Assembly (NCBI RefSeq): GCF_019139675.1
Contig: NZ_CP077077.1
Span: 2,418,001-2,482,000, forward strand
DNA: 64,000 nucleotides
Source of the DNA: Pseudomonas maumuensis
Lineage (GTDB): Bacteria > Pseudomonadota > Gammaproteobacteria > Pseudomonadales > Pseudomonadaceae
Direction of reading: 5' to 3'
Shown: positions 1 to 8,031 of the stretch, piece by piece
How positions within the stretch are numbered: position 1 is the first letter of the stretch
Layout of the letters: each line of letters begins with the position of its first letter
Program-made: the position numbers and the translations under genes
Notes under the pieces: model-generated
Told to the model about the DNA's origin: nothing
Seen by the model: only the letters and a program-made list of their open reading frames with translations
Databases searched by the model: none

Positions 1-632
1 GGGATTTCTTGGCGCCCCCAGGGCGAGCCATTATCCGCGTTGATCTGCACGGGCAGTCCATACCGGCTGAACAGATCGGTCAGGTGCTCCATGACCAACC
101 CTGTGCGCTGATGTGTGCAGGCCTGTATCACAAGGTTAAAGCGTGAGTGGTCATCAATCAGCGTCAGCGGATAACAAGGTCCCTGAGCCGTTTGGAAGAA
201 ACCTTTAAAATCGATCTGCCACAGATCATTCGGGGCTTCGCGCTCAAAGCGTGTCCATGGTTTAGCCGCCTCGGAGGCCTCCGCGGTGATCAATCCATGC
301 CGATGCAGGACATTGGTTACGGTACTGGCACAGATGCGCTGATCAAGCAGGTGACTGATCTTTCGGCCACCCCACGTGGAGTGCTCCTTACGGATGGCAA
401 TCACTTCCTCTTCTAGCCCAGGCTGAGTCTTGCGAGGGCTGACGGCTGGCTTTCGAGAGCGCTCCTTCAAGCCGAGCAAGCCCTCCTGTCGAAATCGATT
501 GAGCCATTTGTAACCCGTCTGAGGGCTAATGCCGAACCGGCGGCATAGCTCCCTCATATTGGCGCCCGGGTGATTGGCCAGGCTAACGAACTCTTCTCTT
601 AAGCTCATGGCATCTCTCGCGTTCCAAGGCAT
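1..632 (-). CDS. IS481-family transposase, 3' end outside the window
   Basis: DDE transposase that would cut and join the ends of its own insertion sequence. Reading the minus strand from the ATG at 632 gives an uninterrupted frame of 210 codons that runs off the window. Residues about 8-60 form a helix-turn-helix of the leucine-zipper/Mu type (GISPQTGYKWLNRFRQEG). The integrase core follows, with the first two catalytic aspartates visible at D141 (WQIDFKG) and D200 (INADNGSPW). The third acidic residue lies beyond the window. The family call comes from the helix-turn-helix plus rve core arrangement and the overall motif pattern of IS481 proteins. The start is supported by the N-terminal MPWNARDAMSLREEF, usual for this family. 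Whether the element is intact cannot be seen. Confidence 0.88.
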   Translation of the reverse strand, partial: MPWNARDAMSLREEFVSLANHPGANMRELCRRFGISPQTGYKWLNRFRQEGLLGLKERSRKPAVSPRKTQPGLEEEVIAIRKEHSTWGGRKISHLLDQRICASTVTNVLHRHGLITAEASEAAKPWTRFEREAPNDLWQIDFKGFFQTAQGPCYPLTLIDDHSRFNLVIQACTHQRTGLVMEHLTDLFSRYGLPVQINADNGSPWGRQEI

Positions 633-722
633 GGTCGTATTCCCGGCAGATTGCTTGCCGAAAAGTGTCAACCATGTCTCCGCACACGTGTCCACCATGT
701 GTCCGGTCCATACACCAAGACC
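1..722 (-). mobile_element. IS481-family insertion sequence, one end only
   Basis: The transposase frame is followed, on its upstream side, by about 90 bp holding several spaced copies of a TGTC word (667-710), a pattern seen at IS481 ends. At about 723 the sequence switches abruptly to a repeat that recurs at 37710-37787. The junction at 722/723 is therefore inferred from homology to that repeat. The other terminus and any target duplication lie outside the window. Confidence 0.6.
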
Positions 723-808
723 AAAGTAGGCCGCCGTAAGGGCGGAAAGGTGACTAAAAGTCGACATCACCTACGAATGTGCATACAAAAACCAAAACAA
801 TAACCAAA
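723..808. repeat. dispersed intergenic repeat, copy C (right part only)
   Basis: Matches the right-hand part of the copy at 37474-37790 in the same orientation with few differences. It includes a short hairpin CCGCC/GGCGG at 732-746 and the words GGTGACTAAA and GTCGACATC. The left three quarters of the element are missing, replaced by the IS481 element. It ends right at the 3' end of the LysR gene, the same position that copy A holds relative to a TetR gene. Confidence 0.75.
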
Positions 809-812
809 GAAC

Positions 813-1676
813 CTACTCCAAAACCATCTCCAAAAACGTAGCCACCACCCGCCGCATCCGCTGTTCCTGCAAACACACCAACGTCTCCGTCAAATGCCGC
901 TGACAATCCACAATCGGCAAAGCACAAACCCTCGCATCGGCCCCGAATTCAGCCGCGGACACCACCCCCACGCCAATCCCCACCACCACAGCCTCCCGCG
1001 CCGCCTCCCGCCCTTCGACCTGGATCGCCGACCGAATCCGCAACCCCGCCCGCTGCATTTCCTCCTCCAGCGTCTGCCGCGTCACCGACCCCGGCTCACG
1101 CAGCACCAGCGGCGTATCGTCCAGGTCCGCCAGACTGATCTGCCCCCGGCTGGCCCAAGGATGCTGGTGCGAAACGAACGCCACCATCGGGTCACGCCGC
1201 ATCGGCACGCAGAACAGCCGCTCGTCATCGACATCGCGCCCGAGCAGGGCCAGGTCGGCCTGGTAGCTGAACAGCCGCGCCAGCGACTCATCGGTGTTGC
1301 CGGTCTCGATCCTCACCTGGATCCCCGGATAGCGCTGGCAGAACCGCGCGATCTGCGGCAGCACATGCACCGGCGCGTCCACCGCCAGGGTCAGGCTGCC
1401 GGTGTGCAGGGCGCGTGAGTCCTGCAGCAGCTCCAGGGCCTCGGCCTCGCAGGCGAACAGACGCTGGGTGACGCCGAGCAGGCGCTCGCCCAAGTCGGTC
1501 AACTGCACCGAGCGCTTGTTGCGGTGAAAAAGCAGCACGCCAAAGCGCTCCTCGAGCTTGCGCACCTGGTCGGACACCGCCGGCTGGGTAAGAAACAGCT
1601 TCTGCGCCGCGCGGGTGAAGCTGCCCTGTTCGGCCACCGCGTGGAAGGCCTTGAGTTGAGCATGGGAGACCGACAT
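813..1676 (-). CDS. LysR-type regulator, aminoethylphosphonate-associated type
   Basis: Transcription factor of 287 residues. The N-terminal winged helix-turn-helix is at about residues 1-60 (LKAFHAVAEQGSFTRAAQKLFLTQPAVS) and the effector-binding domain spans about 90-285. The sequence agrees closely, from memory, with the LysR subfamily that accompanies aminoethylphosphonate catabolism genes. It is divergent from an organophosphate-type transporter and an FAD oxidoreductase, which it probably activates. I chose the ATG at 1676, which has GGAG upstream, over the in-frame GTG 12 bases earlier. A near-perfect inverted repeat at 1717-1737 in the shared promoter is its likely operator. The inducer is unknown; an aminophosphonate is the inference. 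Confidence 0.8.
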   Translation of the reverse strand: MSVSHAQLKAFHAVAEQGSFTRAAQKLFLTQPAVSDQVRKLEERFGVLLFHRNKRSVQLTDLGERLLGVTQRLFACEAEALELLQDSRALHTGSLTLAVDAPVHVLPQIARFCQRYPGIQVRIETGNTDESLARLFSYQADLALLGRDVDDERLFCVPMRRDPMVAFVSHQHPWASRGQISLADLDDTPLVLREPGSVTRQTLEEEMQRAGLRIRSAIQVEGREAAREAVVVGIGVGVVSAAEFGADARVCALPIVDCQRHLTETLVCLQEQRMRRVVATFLEMVLE

Positions 1677-1716
1677 CGAACACTCCACTTAAAAGCTGGG
1701 CTTATGTGTGAAATAC

Positions 1717-1737
1717 GATAAATCGATTTTATTTATC
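1717..1737. promoter_or_regulatory. putative LysR operator in the divergent promoter
   Basis: GATAAAT and ATTTATC face each other across a 7-bp spacer, a perfect 7-bp dyad with the T-N11-A geometry usual for LysR regulators. It lies 41 bp upstream of the LysR start and about 185 bp upstream of the transporter start. Confidence 0.5.
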
Positions 1738-1922
1738 AGTCAGCAGCTGTTTCCATGTGTTTCAACCCGACGCCTCTGCCACGAGCAGCGGCATGTCGGC
1801 CATGGCGGCACCACCGCCATCTGACCAGGTGACGTCCCTCCGTCACGCAGTGCGCAACACAACAACAAGACAGGCGTTTCTTCACATTCTGCCGGCACAC
1901 TCAAACAAGAGGTCAGAGTCAA

Positions 1923-3239
1923 ATGAACCAATCCCTGGGCGCCATCAAGCGCTGGCGCGTGCAGATCTTCGCGATCACCTGGCTGGCCTACGCCGCCTTC
2001 TACTTCACCCGCAAAGCCTTCTCGGTGGCCAAGCTCGGCATCGGCGAAGACCCCTCGTTCATGCTCGACAAGGCCGCCATGGCCAACCTCGACGCCATCT
2101 ACCTGGCCGCCTATGCGGTGGGCCAATTCACCTGGGGCATGCTCGCCGACCGCTTCGGGCCGCGCGTGGTGGTGCTTGGTGGGCTGCTGATCTCGGCGGC
2201 GGCGGCGGTGGTGATGGGCAGTTACGCCACCTTCCCGATCTTCGCCACCTGCATGCTGGTCCAGGGGCTGGCGCAGTCCACCGGCTGGGCGGGGTTGTGC
2301 AAGAACATCGGCAGTTTCTTCCCGGCGTCCCAGCGCGGACGGGTGCTCGGGCTGTGGAGCTCTTGCTACGCCTTCGGCGGCCTGGTGGCCTCGCCGTTCG
2401 CCGGCTGGTGGGCCTACACCCTGGTCGGCACCTGGCACGCGGCGTTCTTCTCCAGTGCCGTGGTGGTGGCCGCGGTGGCGGTACTGTTCTTCATCTTCCA
2501 GCGCAACAAACCCGAGGACGTCGGCCTGCCGGCGGTGGAGCCCGAACCGCAGAGCATGGCCCCGGGGGCGAACCTGTGCAGCGTCTGGGCACCGCTGCGC
2601 GAGATCCTGCGCAACCGCACGGTGCTGACCCTGGGCCTGGCCTACTTCATGCTCAAGCCGGCGCGCTACGCGATCCTACTGTGGGGGCCGGTGATCGTCT
2701 TCGAGCAGATGCCCTCGGTGGGCAAGGTCGGCGCGGCGATCATCCCCACGGCCTTCGAACTGGCCGGGCTGCTTGGCCCGATCCTCATCGGCCTGGCTTC
2801 GGACAAGCTGTTCGGCGCCCGGCGCATGCCGGCCTGCGTGATCAGCCTGGTGCTGCTGACCCTGACCCTGGCCGGCTTCATGGCGGCGATGCACAGCGGC
2901 AGCGTGGTGCTGGTGGTGGCCCTGCTGTTCGTCATGGGCCTGACCCTGTATGGCCCGGACTCGATGATCAGCGGCGCCGCTGCCATCGACTTCGGCACGG
3001 CCAAGGCCGGCGCCACCGCGGCCGGTTTCGTCAACGGCTGCGGCTCGGTGGGCGCGGTGCTTGGCGGCTTGCTGCCGGGCTACTTCGACAGCGTCACGGT
3101 ATTCATCGTCTTCGCCGGCACCGCGCTGTTCTCCGCCCTGGTGCTGCTACCGCACTGGAACAGCCGTCCGGCAACGGCACCCCAGGCCACCGACGTGGCC
3201 CCCAATACCGGCATGGCGATCAAGCCACTGCGTACCTAG
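1923..3239 (+). CDS. MFS transporter of the organophosphate:phosphate antiporter type
   Basis: Inner-membrane carrier of 438 residues with about 12 hydrophobic segments. The N-terminal segment AAFYFTRKAFSVAK and the GMLADRFGPR loop are those of the GlpT/UhpT/PgtP family, which exchange organic phosphates for phosphate. The LysR neighbour and the FAD oxidoreductase 14 bp downstream suggest an aminophosphonate substrate, possibly 2-aminoethylphosphonate. The ATG is preceded by GAGG. An AACAACAA motif (1861-1868) lies in the leader, so Hfq/Crc control is possible. Substrate assignment is inference; family membership is clear. Confidence 0.8.
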   Translation: MNQSLGAIKRWRVQIFAITWLAYAAFYFTRKAFSVAKLGIGEDPSFMLDKAAMANLDAIYLAAYAVGQFTWGMLADRFGPRVVVLGGLLISAAAAVVMGSYATFPIFATCMLVQGLAQSTGWAGLCKNIGSFFPASQRGRVLGLWSSCYAFGGLVASPFAGWWAYTLVGTWHAAFFSSAVVVAAVAVLFFIFQRNKPEDVGLPAVEPEPQSMAPGANLCSVWAPLREILRNRTVLTLGLAYFMLKPARYAILLWGPVIVFEQMPSVGKVGAAIIPTAFELAGLLGPILIGLASDKLFGARRMPACVISLVLLTLTLAGFMAAMHSGSVVLVVALLFVMGLTLYGPDSMISGAAAIDFGTAKAGATAAGFVNGCGSVGAVLGGLLPGYFDSVTVFIVFAGTALFSALVLLPHWNSRPATAPQATDVAPNTGMAIKPLRT

Positions 3240-3253
3240 AGGAAAGCGAGCAG

Positions 3254-4645
3254 ATGAGACCCTTCTGGCTGCAACAGGCCCTGGACCAGGAAGACGAGGC
3301 ACTGTGCCCGCCGCTCGCCGGTGATGCGCGCTGCGACGTGTGCATCGTCGGCGGTGGCTATACCGGGTTGTGGACTGCCTTGATGATCAAGGAACAGGCG
3401 CCGCAGTTGGATGTACTGCTGATCGAGGCCGACATCTGCGGCGCCGGGGCCAGCGGGCGTAACGGAGGTTGCGCGCTGTCCTGGTCGGCCAAGTACTTCA
3501 CCCTCGAGCGGTTGTTCGGGGTGGCCGAGGCGGTACGCCTGGTGCGCGAGTCCGAACGCAGCATCGGCGCCATCGGCGAGTTCTGCGCGGCCAATGGCAT
3601 CCGCTGCGATTTCCGCATGGACGGCACGCTCTACACCGCCACCAACCAGGCCCAGCTCGGCGGCACCGATGCGGTGATCGCCGCGCTGGAGCGCCACGGC
3701 ATCAACTCGTTCCAGCGCCTGACGCTGGAGCAGGTGCAGCGCCTGGCCGGCTCCCAGCGGCACCTGGAGGGCTGGTACTCGCCGGCCGCGGCCACGGTGC
3801 AGCCGGGGCGGCTGGTGCGCGGCTTGCGCCGGGTGGCCTTGCAGCGTGGCGTGCGCATCCACGAAGGCACGGCGATGACCGGCCTGGAGCATGGCACGCC
3901 GGCGCAGGTACGCACCCGGGCCGGCACCATCCGCGCCGACCGCGTGGTCCTCGGCCTCAATGCCTGGATGGCGCGGGCCTTCCCGCAGTTCGAGCGCAGC
4001 GTGGCGATCGTCTCCAGCGACATGGTGATCACTGAGCCATGCCCCGAACTGCTGCGTCAGATCGGCCTGGACAGCGGCGTCAGCGTGCTCGACTCGCGGA
4101 TCTTCGTGCACTACTACCACAACACCTCCGATGGCCGGCTGATGCTCGGCAAGGGCGGCAATACCTTCGCCTATGGCGGGCGCATGCTGCCGGTGTTCGA
4201 CCAGCCGTCGCCGTACCAGCCGTTGCTGCGTGACAGCCTGGCCGAGTTTTTCCCGGCGCTGGCCGAGGTGCCGCTGGCGGCAAGCTGGAACGGGCCGTCG
4301 GACCGCTCGGTGACCGGCCTGCCGTTCTTTGGCCGGCTCGATGGGCAGGGCAACGTGTTCTATGGCTTCGGCTATTCGGGCAGCGGGGTGGGGCCGTGTC
4401 ACATGGGCGGGCAGATCCTCTCGTCGCTGGCCTTGGGGCTGGACAACGCCTGGACCCGCTCGCCGCTGGTCAAGGGCCCGCTGGGGCGTTTCCCGCCGGA
4501 GCCGGTGCGCTACCTGGGGTCGCTGATGGTGCGCAACGCCATTCGCCGCAAGGAGCGCGCCGAAGACCGCGGCGTGCGTCCGCGCGGGCTGGATGTGCGC
4601 CTGGCGAAGTTCGCGGCGGCGGCGGGGAAGGCCGACAAGGGCTGA
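3254..4645 (+). CDS. FAD-dependent amine/glycine-oxidase-type oxidoreductase
   Basis: Flavoprotein of 463 residues in the DAO family, expected to oxidise the C-N bond of a small amine with release of aldehyde and ammonia or methylamine. The dinucleotide-binding loop is at residues 30-42 (IVGGGYTGLWTAL), followed by the family's GASGRNGG segment. A C-terminal FAD contact is seen in YGFGYSGSGVGP. It starts 14 bp after the transporter gene and is surely co-transcribed. FAD oxidoreductases of this kind occur in aminophosphonate clusters, some acting on N-methylated or hydroxylated aminoethylphosphonates. No phnW, phnX or phnA is nearby, so the exact substrate is open. Confidence 0.75.
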   Translation: MRPFWLQQALDQEDEALCPPLAGDARCDVCIVGGGYTGLWTALMIKEQAPQLDVLLIEADICGAGASGRNGGCALSWSAKYFTLERLFGVAEAVRLVRESERSIGAIGEFCAANGIRCDFRMDGTLYTATNQAQLGGTDAVIAALERHGINSFQRLTLEQVQRLAGSQRHLEGWYSPAAATVQPGRLVRGLRRVALQRGVRIHEGTAMTGLEHGTPAQVRTRAGTIRADRVVLGLNAWMARAFPQFERSVAIVSSDMVITEPCPELLRQIGLDSGVSVLDSRIFVHYYHNTSDGRLMLGKGGNTFAYGGRMLPVFDQPSPYQPLLRDSLAEFFPALAEVPLAASWNGPSDRSVTGLPFFGRLDGQGNVFYGFGYSGSGVGPCHMGGQILSSLALGLDNAWTRSPLVKGPLGRFPPEPVRYLGSLMVRNAIRRKERAEDRGVRPRGLDVRLAKFAAAAGKADKG

Positions 4646-4750
4646 AGCTGATGCGATTTCTTGTCGAACCCGGTGCGCAGGGCGTATAAACTCTCCCCAC
4701 TTTTTGGCCGGTCGCTTCCTGAACCGGCCGCTGAAACAAAGAGAGTCGAT

Positions 4751-5461
4751 ATGGGCGCACAGTGGAAAGCCAAGCATAGAGAAACGGCGGCCAACGCCAA
4801 GGGCAAGATCATGGGCAAGCTGGCCAAGGAGATCCAGATCGCCGCCAAGTCCGGCGCCGACCCGGACATGAACCCGCGCCTGCGCCTGGCCATCGTCCAG
4901 GCCAAGAAAGCCTCGATGACCCGTGAGACCCTGGAACGCGCGATCAAGAAAGGCGCCGGCCTGGACGGCGAGGCCGTGCAATACCATGCGGTCAGCTACG
5001 AAGGCTTCGCCCCGCACCAGGTGCCGCTGATCGTCGAGTGCCTGACCGACAACGTCAACCGCACCGTGGCGCAGATCCGCGTGCTGTTCCGCAAGGGCCA
5101 GCTGGGTGCCAGCGGTTCGGTGGCCTGGGACTTCAACCACGTCGGCCTGATCGAGGCGACCCCGGAAGGCGACGCCGACCCGGAAATGGCAGCCATCGAA
5201 GCCGGTGCTCAGGACTTCGAGGACGGCGAGGAAGAGGGTTCGACCCTGTTCATCACCGACACCACCGACCTCGATGCCGTGCAGAAAGCCCTGCCGGAAC
5301 ATGGTTTCACCGTGACTTCGGCGAAGATCGGCTATACCCCGAAGAACCCGGTGAGTGCTGCCAGCCTGAGCGCCGAAGCCCTGGCCGAGGTCGAGGCCTT
5401 CCTCGAGGCTATCGACGAGAACGAAGACGTGCAGAACGTCTATGTCGGCCTGACTGACTGA
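4751..5461 (+). CDS. YebC/PmpR (TACO1) family protein, YeeN-like paralogue
   Basis: Cytoplasmic protein of 236 residues, the full length of the family. YebC proteins were long annotated as DNA-binding regulators; newer work in bacteria ties the family to relief of ribosome stalling. The N-terminus [19 protein letters not shown] differs from the MAGHSKW of the paralogue next to ruvC, so this is the second, YeeN-like type. Basic helices at about residues 1-75 and the acidic [12 protein letters not shown] segment near 155-170 are typical. The ATG at 4751 has AAAGAGAG upstream; an open frame further upstream lacks family similarity. It is followed by a terminator hairpin and a REP pair. Confidence 0.85.
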   Translation: MGAQWKAKHRETAANAKGKIMGKLAKEIQIAAKSGADPDMNPRLRLAIVQAKKASMTRETLERAIKKGAGLDGEAVQYHAVSYEGFAPHQVPLIVECLTDNVNRTVAQIRVLFRKGQLGASGSVAWDFNHVGLIEATPEGDADPEMAAIEAGAQDFEDGEEEGSTLFITDTTDLDAVQKALPEHGFTVTSAKIGYTPKNPVSAASLSAEALAEVEAFLEAIDENEDVQNVYVGLTD

Positions 5462-5473
5462 TTGGTGCTTCAG

Positions 5474-5490
5474 GGGCCGCTCTGCGGCCC
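5474..5490 (+). terminator. hairpin downstream of the yebC-like gene
   Basis: GGGCCGC and GCGGCCC pair around a TCT loop, 12 bp after the stop codon. There is no T-run, so termination is probable rather than certain. Confidence 0.45.
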
Positions 5491-5491
5491 A

Positions 5492-5555
5492 ATCGCCGGC
5501 AAGCCGGCTCCCACAGGGTTGCGCAGATGCCTGTGGGAGCCGGCTTGCCGGCGAT
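5492..5555. repeat. REP inverted pair
   Basis: Two 26-bp arms, perfect complements of each other, read atcgccggcaagccggctcc (first 20 bases) and face each other across a 12-bp spacer. The same 26-12-26 design occurs at 19367-19430. This is the common extragenic palindrome of putida-group genomes, here between yebC and a LysR gene. Confidence 0.85.
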
Positions 5556-5587
5556 GAGGCCTTTAGACTCACCCAAGGGGAGCTTGC

Positions 5588-6532
5588 ATGAACCCCACCT
5601 TCGCCTCCCTCAGCCTCGCCCACCTGCGCACCCTCGACTGCCTCCTGCAGCTGAAGAACCTCAGCCACGCCGCCGAGCGCCTGGGTTGCAGCCAATCGGC
5701 GCTGAGCCGCCAGCTGGCCAGCCTGCGCGAGGCCTTCGACGACCCTCTGCTGGTGCGCCAGGGCCGTGGTTATGTGCTCAGCGAACACGCCGAAACGCTG
5801 GTCGAGCCGTTGCGCCAGGTACTGGACGAGCTCAACGCCCTGCGCCAGCCCGCAGCGTTCGACCCGGCACGCTGCGAGCGGCGCTTCTGCCTGGCGGCCT
5901 CGGACTACGTGGCCGAACATATGCTGCCGCAGCTGGTGAAAGCATTGGAGCAGGAGGCACCCGGGGTGTCGCTGGAGTACCGCACCTGGCAGGCCGGGCA
6001 GTACGCCTTGCTCGCCGGCGGCGAGATCGACCTGGCCACCACGCTGTTCGACGAGTCGCCACCCAACCTGCACGGCCGGCTGCTGGGTGAGGACCGGGCG
6101 GTGTGCCTGATGCGCCATGACCATCCGCTGAGCGCCCGTGCCGAACTGAGCCAGGACGACTACCTGGCCTTCAAGCATGTGCGGGTGTCCGGTGGCGGCG
6201 ACAAGGACAGCTTCATCGACCGCCATCTGCGTGCCCAGGGGCTGCAACGGCGCGTCAGCCTGGAGGTGCCGTTCTTCAGCGCGATGGTCCAGGTGGTCGG
6301 CAACGGCCAGGCGCTGGCCACGGTGCCCGAGCATATCGCCCGGCAACTGGCGCGGTTGCATGGGCTGAGCTGGCGGCCGATGGGCTTTGTCGAGCATACC
6401 CAGCGTTACTGGGTGGTATGGCATCAGCGTCTGCAGGCCTCGGCCGAACATCGCTGGTTGCGCAACCGGGTGTTCGAGGTGTGGCGCCAGTCGCAGTTCG
6501 GCGTGCAGGGTGGGCATGCGTCTTTGCCATAG
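5588..6532 (+). CDS. LysR-type regulator next to aromatic amino acid decarboxylase
   Basis: Protein of 314 residues with an N-terminal winged helix-turn-helix (about 10-68, LRTLDCLLQLKNLSHAAERLGCSQSALSRQL) and a NodD-like effector domain from about 95 to 300. It reads in the same direction as the decarboxylase gene, 79 bp upstream of it, and is the obvious candidate regulator. The ATG has AGGGGAG upstream. The effector is unknown; L-DOPA or a related catechol amino acid is an inference from the neighbour. Confidence 0.78.
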   Translation: MNPTFASLSLAHLRTLDCLLQLKNLSHAAERLGCSQSALSRQLASLREAFDDPLLVRQGRGYVLSEHAETLVEPLRQVLDELNALRQPAAFDPARCERRFCLAASDYVAEHMLPQLVKALEQEAPGVSLEYRTWQAGQYALLAGGEIDLATTLFDESPPNLHGRLLGEDRAVCLMRHDHPLSARAELSQDDYLAFKHVRVSGGGDKDSFIDRHLRAQGLQRRVSLEVPFFSAMVQVVGNGQALATVPEHIARQLARLHGLSWRPMGFVEHTQRYWVVWHQRLQASAEHRWLRNRVFEVWRQSQFGVQGGHASLP

Positions 6533-6611
6533 CAGCTATGCGTGAAGCGGGGTTATTCGGCGGGTGATGGAGGCCTAGACTGCGAGGCATTGTGCAGCCA
6601 GGAGACCACTC

Positions 6612-8024
6612 ATGACCCCCGAACAATTCCGCCAATACGGCCACCAACTGATCGACCTGATCGCCGATTACCGCCAGACCGTAGGTGAGCGCCCGGTCAT
6701 GGCCCAGGTCGAGCCCGGCTACCTCAAGGCCGCGCTGCCTCAGGGCGCGCCGCAGCAAGGCGAGCCGTTCGAGGCCATCCTCGCCGACGTCGACAAGCTG
6801 GTGATGCCCGGCCTGTCCCACTGGCAGCACCCGGACTTCTACGGCTACTTCCCCTCCAACGGCACTCTGTCATCGGTGCTCGGCGACTTCCTCAGCACCG
6901 GCCTGGGCGTGCTCGGCCTGTCGTGGCAGTCCAGCCCGGCGCTCAGCGAACTGGAGGAAACCACCCTCGACTGGTTGCGCCAGCTGCTCGGCCTTAGCGG
7001 GCAATGGAGCGGGGTGATCCAGGACACCGCCTCGACCAGTACCTTGGTGGCGCTGATCTGCGCCCGCGAGCGGGCCACCGACCATGCCCAGGTGCGCGGC
7101 GGCCTGCAGGCCCAGGGCAAGCCGCTGGTGGTCTACGTCAGCGCCCATGCCCACAGCTCGGTGGACAAGGCCGCGCTGCTGGCCGGGTTCGGCCGTGAAA
7201 ACATTCGCCTGATCCCCACCGACGCGCATTACGCCATGCGCCCGGAGGCGCTGCGCGAAGCCATCGCCCAGGACCTTGCCGCAGGCAACCAGCCCTGCGC
7301 CGTGGTGGCCACCACCGGCACCACCACCACCACCGCGCTGGACCCGCTGCGCCCGATCGGCGAGATCGCCCAGGCCAACCAGCTGTGGCTGCATGTGGAC
7401 TCGGCCATGGCCGGTTCGGCGATGATCCTCCCGGAATGCCGTTGGATGTGGGACGGCATCGAGCTGGCCGACTCGGTGGTGGTCAATGCCCACAAGTGGC
7501 TGGGCGTGGCCTTCGACTGCTCGATCTACTATGTGCGCGACCCGCAGCACCTGATCCGGGTGATGAGCACCAACCCTAGCTACCTGCAGTCGGCGGTCGA
7601 TGGCGAGGTGAAGAACCTGCGCGACTGGGGCATCCCCCTGGGTCGTAGGTTCCGCGCCTTGAAACTGTGGTTCATGCTGCGCAGCGAAGGTGTCGAGGCC
7701 CTGCAGCAACGCCTGCGCCGCGACCTGGAAAACGCGCGGTGGCTGGCCGCGCAGGTCGAGGCGGCTCCCACGTGGGAGGTATTGGCGCCGGTGCAGTTGC
7801 AGACCTTGTGCATCCGCCATCGCCCGACGGGTCTCGAGGGCGAGGCGCTGGATGCCCACACCCGCGCCTGGGCCGAGCGCCTCAACGCCTCGGGTGATGC
7901 CTACGTGACCCCGGCGACCCTGGACGGGCGCTGGATGGTGCGCGTCTCGGTAGGCGCGCTGCCCACCGAGCGCGAGCATGTCGAGCGGCTGTGGGCGCGG
8001 TTGCAGGCGGTGGTGGCGGAGTAA
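6612..8024 (+). CDS. ddc: PLP-dependent aromatic-L-amino-acid (L-DOPA) decarboxylase
   Basis: Group II decarboxylase of 470 residues, full family length, converting an aromatic amino acid to the amine and CO2. The Schiff-base lysine is K295 in NAHKWLG, and the cofactor-contacting aspartate is D263 in HVDSAMAG. The N-terminal segment HPDFYGYFPSNGT and the VIQDTASTSTLVAL segment near 135-150 are hallmark substrate- and cofactor-site blocks. The P. putida homologue has been described as strongly preferring L-DOPA. SD AGGAGA lies before the ATG. It follows a LysR gene on the same strand and ends 7 bp from the convergent M24 peptidase. Confidence 0.9.
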   Translation: MTPEQFRQYGHQLIDLIADYRQTVGERPVMAQVEPGYLKAALPQGAPQQGEPFEAILADVDKLVMPGLSHWQHPDFYGYFPSNGTLSSVLGDFLSTGLGVLGLSWQSSPALSELEETTLDWLRQLLGLSGQWSGVIQDTASTSTLVALICARERATDHAQVRGGLQAQGKPLVVYVSAHAHSSVDKAALLAGFGRENIRLIPTDAHYAMRPEALREAIAQDLAAGNQPCAVVATTGTTTTTALDPLRPIGEIAQANQLWLHVDSAMAGSAMILPECRWMWDGIELADSVVVNAHKWLGVAFDCSIYYVRDPQHLIRVMSTNPSYLQSAVDGEVKNLRDWGIPLGRRFRALKLWFMLRSEGVEALQQRLRRDLENARWLAAQVEAAPTWEVLAPVQLQTLCIRHRPTGLEGEALDAHTRAWAERLNASGDAYVTPATLDGRWMVRVSVGALPTEREHVERLWARLQAVVAE

Positions 8025-8031
8025 GCTTCGT

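Noticed and set aside
1757..4645. One open frame of 962 codons spanning the MFS and FAD oxidoreductase genes, suggesting a fusion protein
   Set aside because: In the first half it runs in a frame different from the clear MFS protein and has no family likeness. Only from 3254 on does it coincide with the flavoprotein. It is a GC-rich shadow frame.
3236..6517. A 1093-codon open frame on the minus strand opposite the flavoprotein, yebC and lysR genes
   Set aside because: It is fully antisense to well-recognised genes, is rich in His, Gln, Arg and Ala as expected for shadow frames, and has no domain or RBS.
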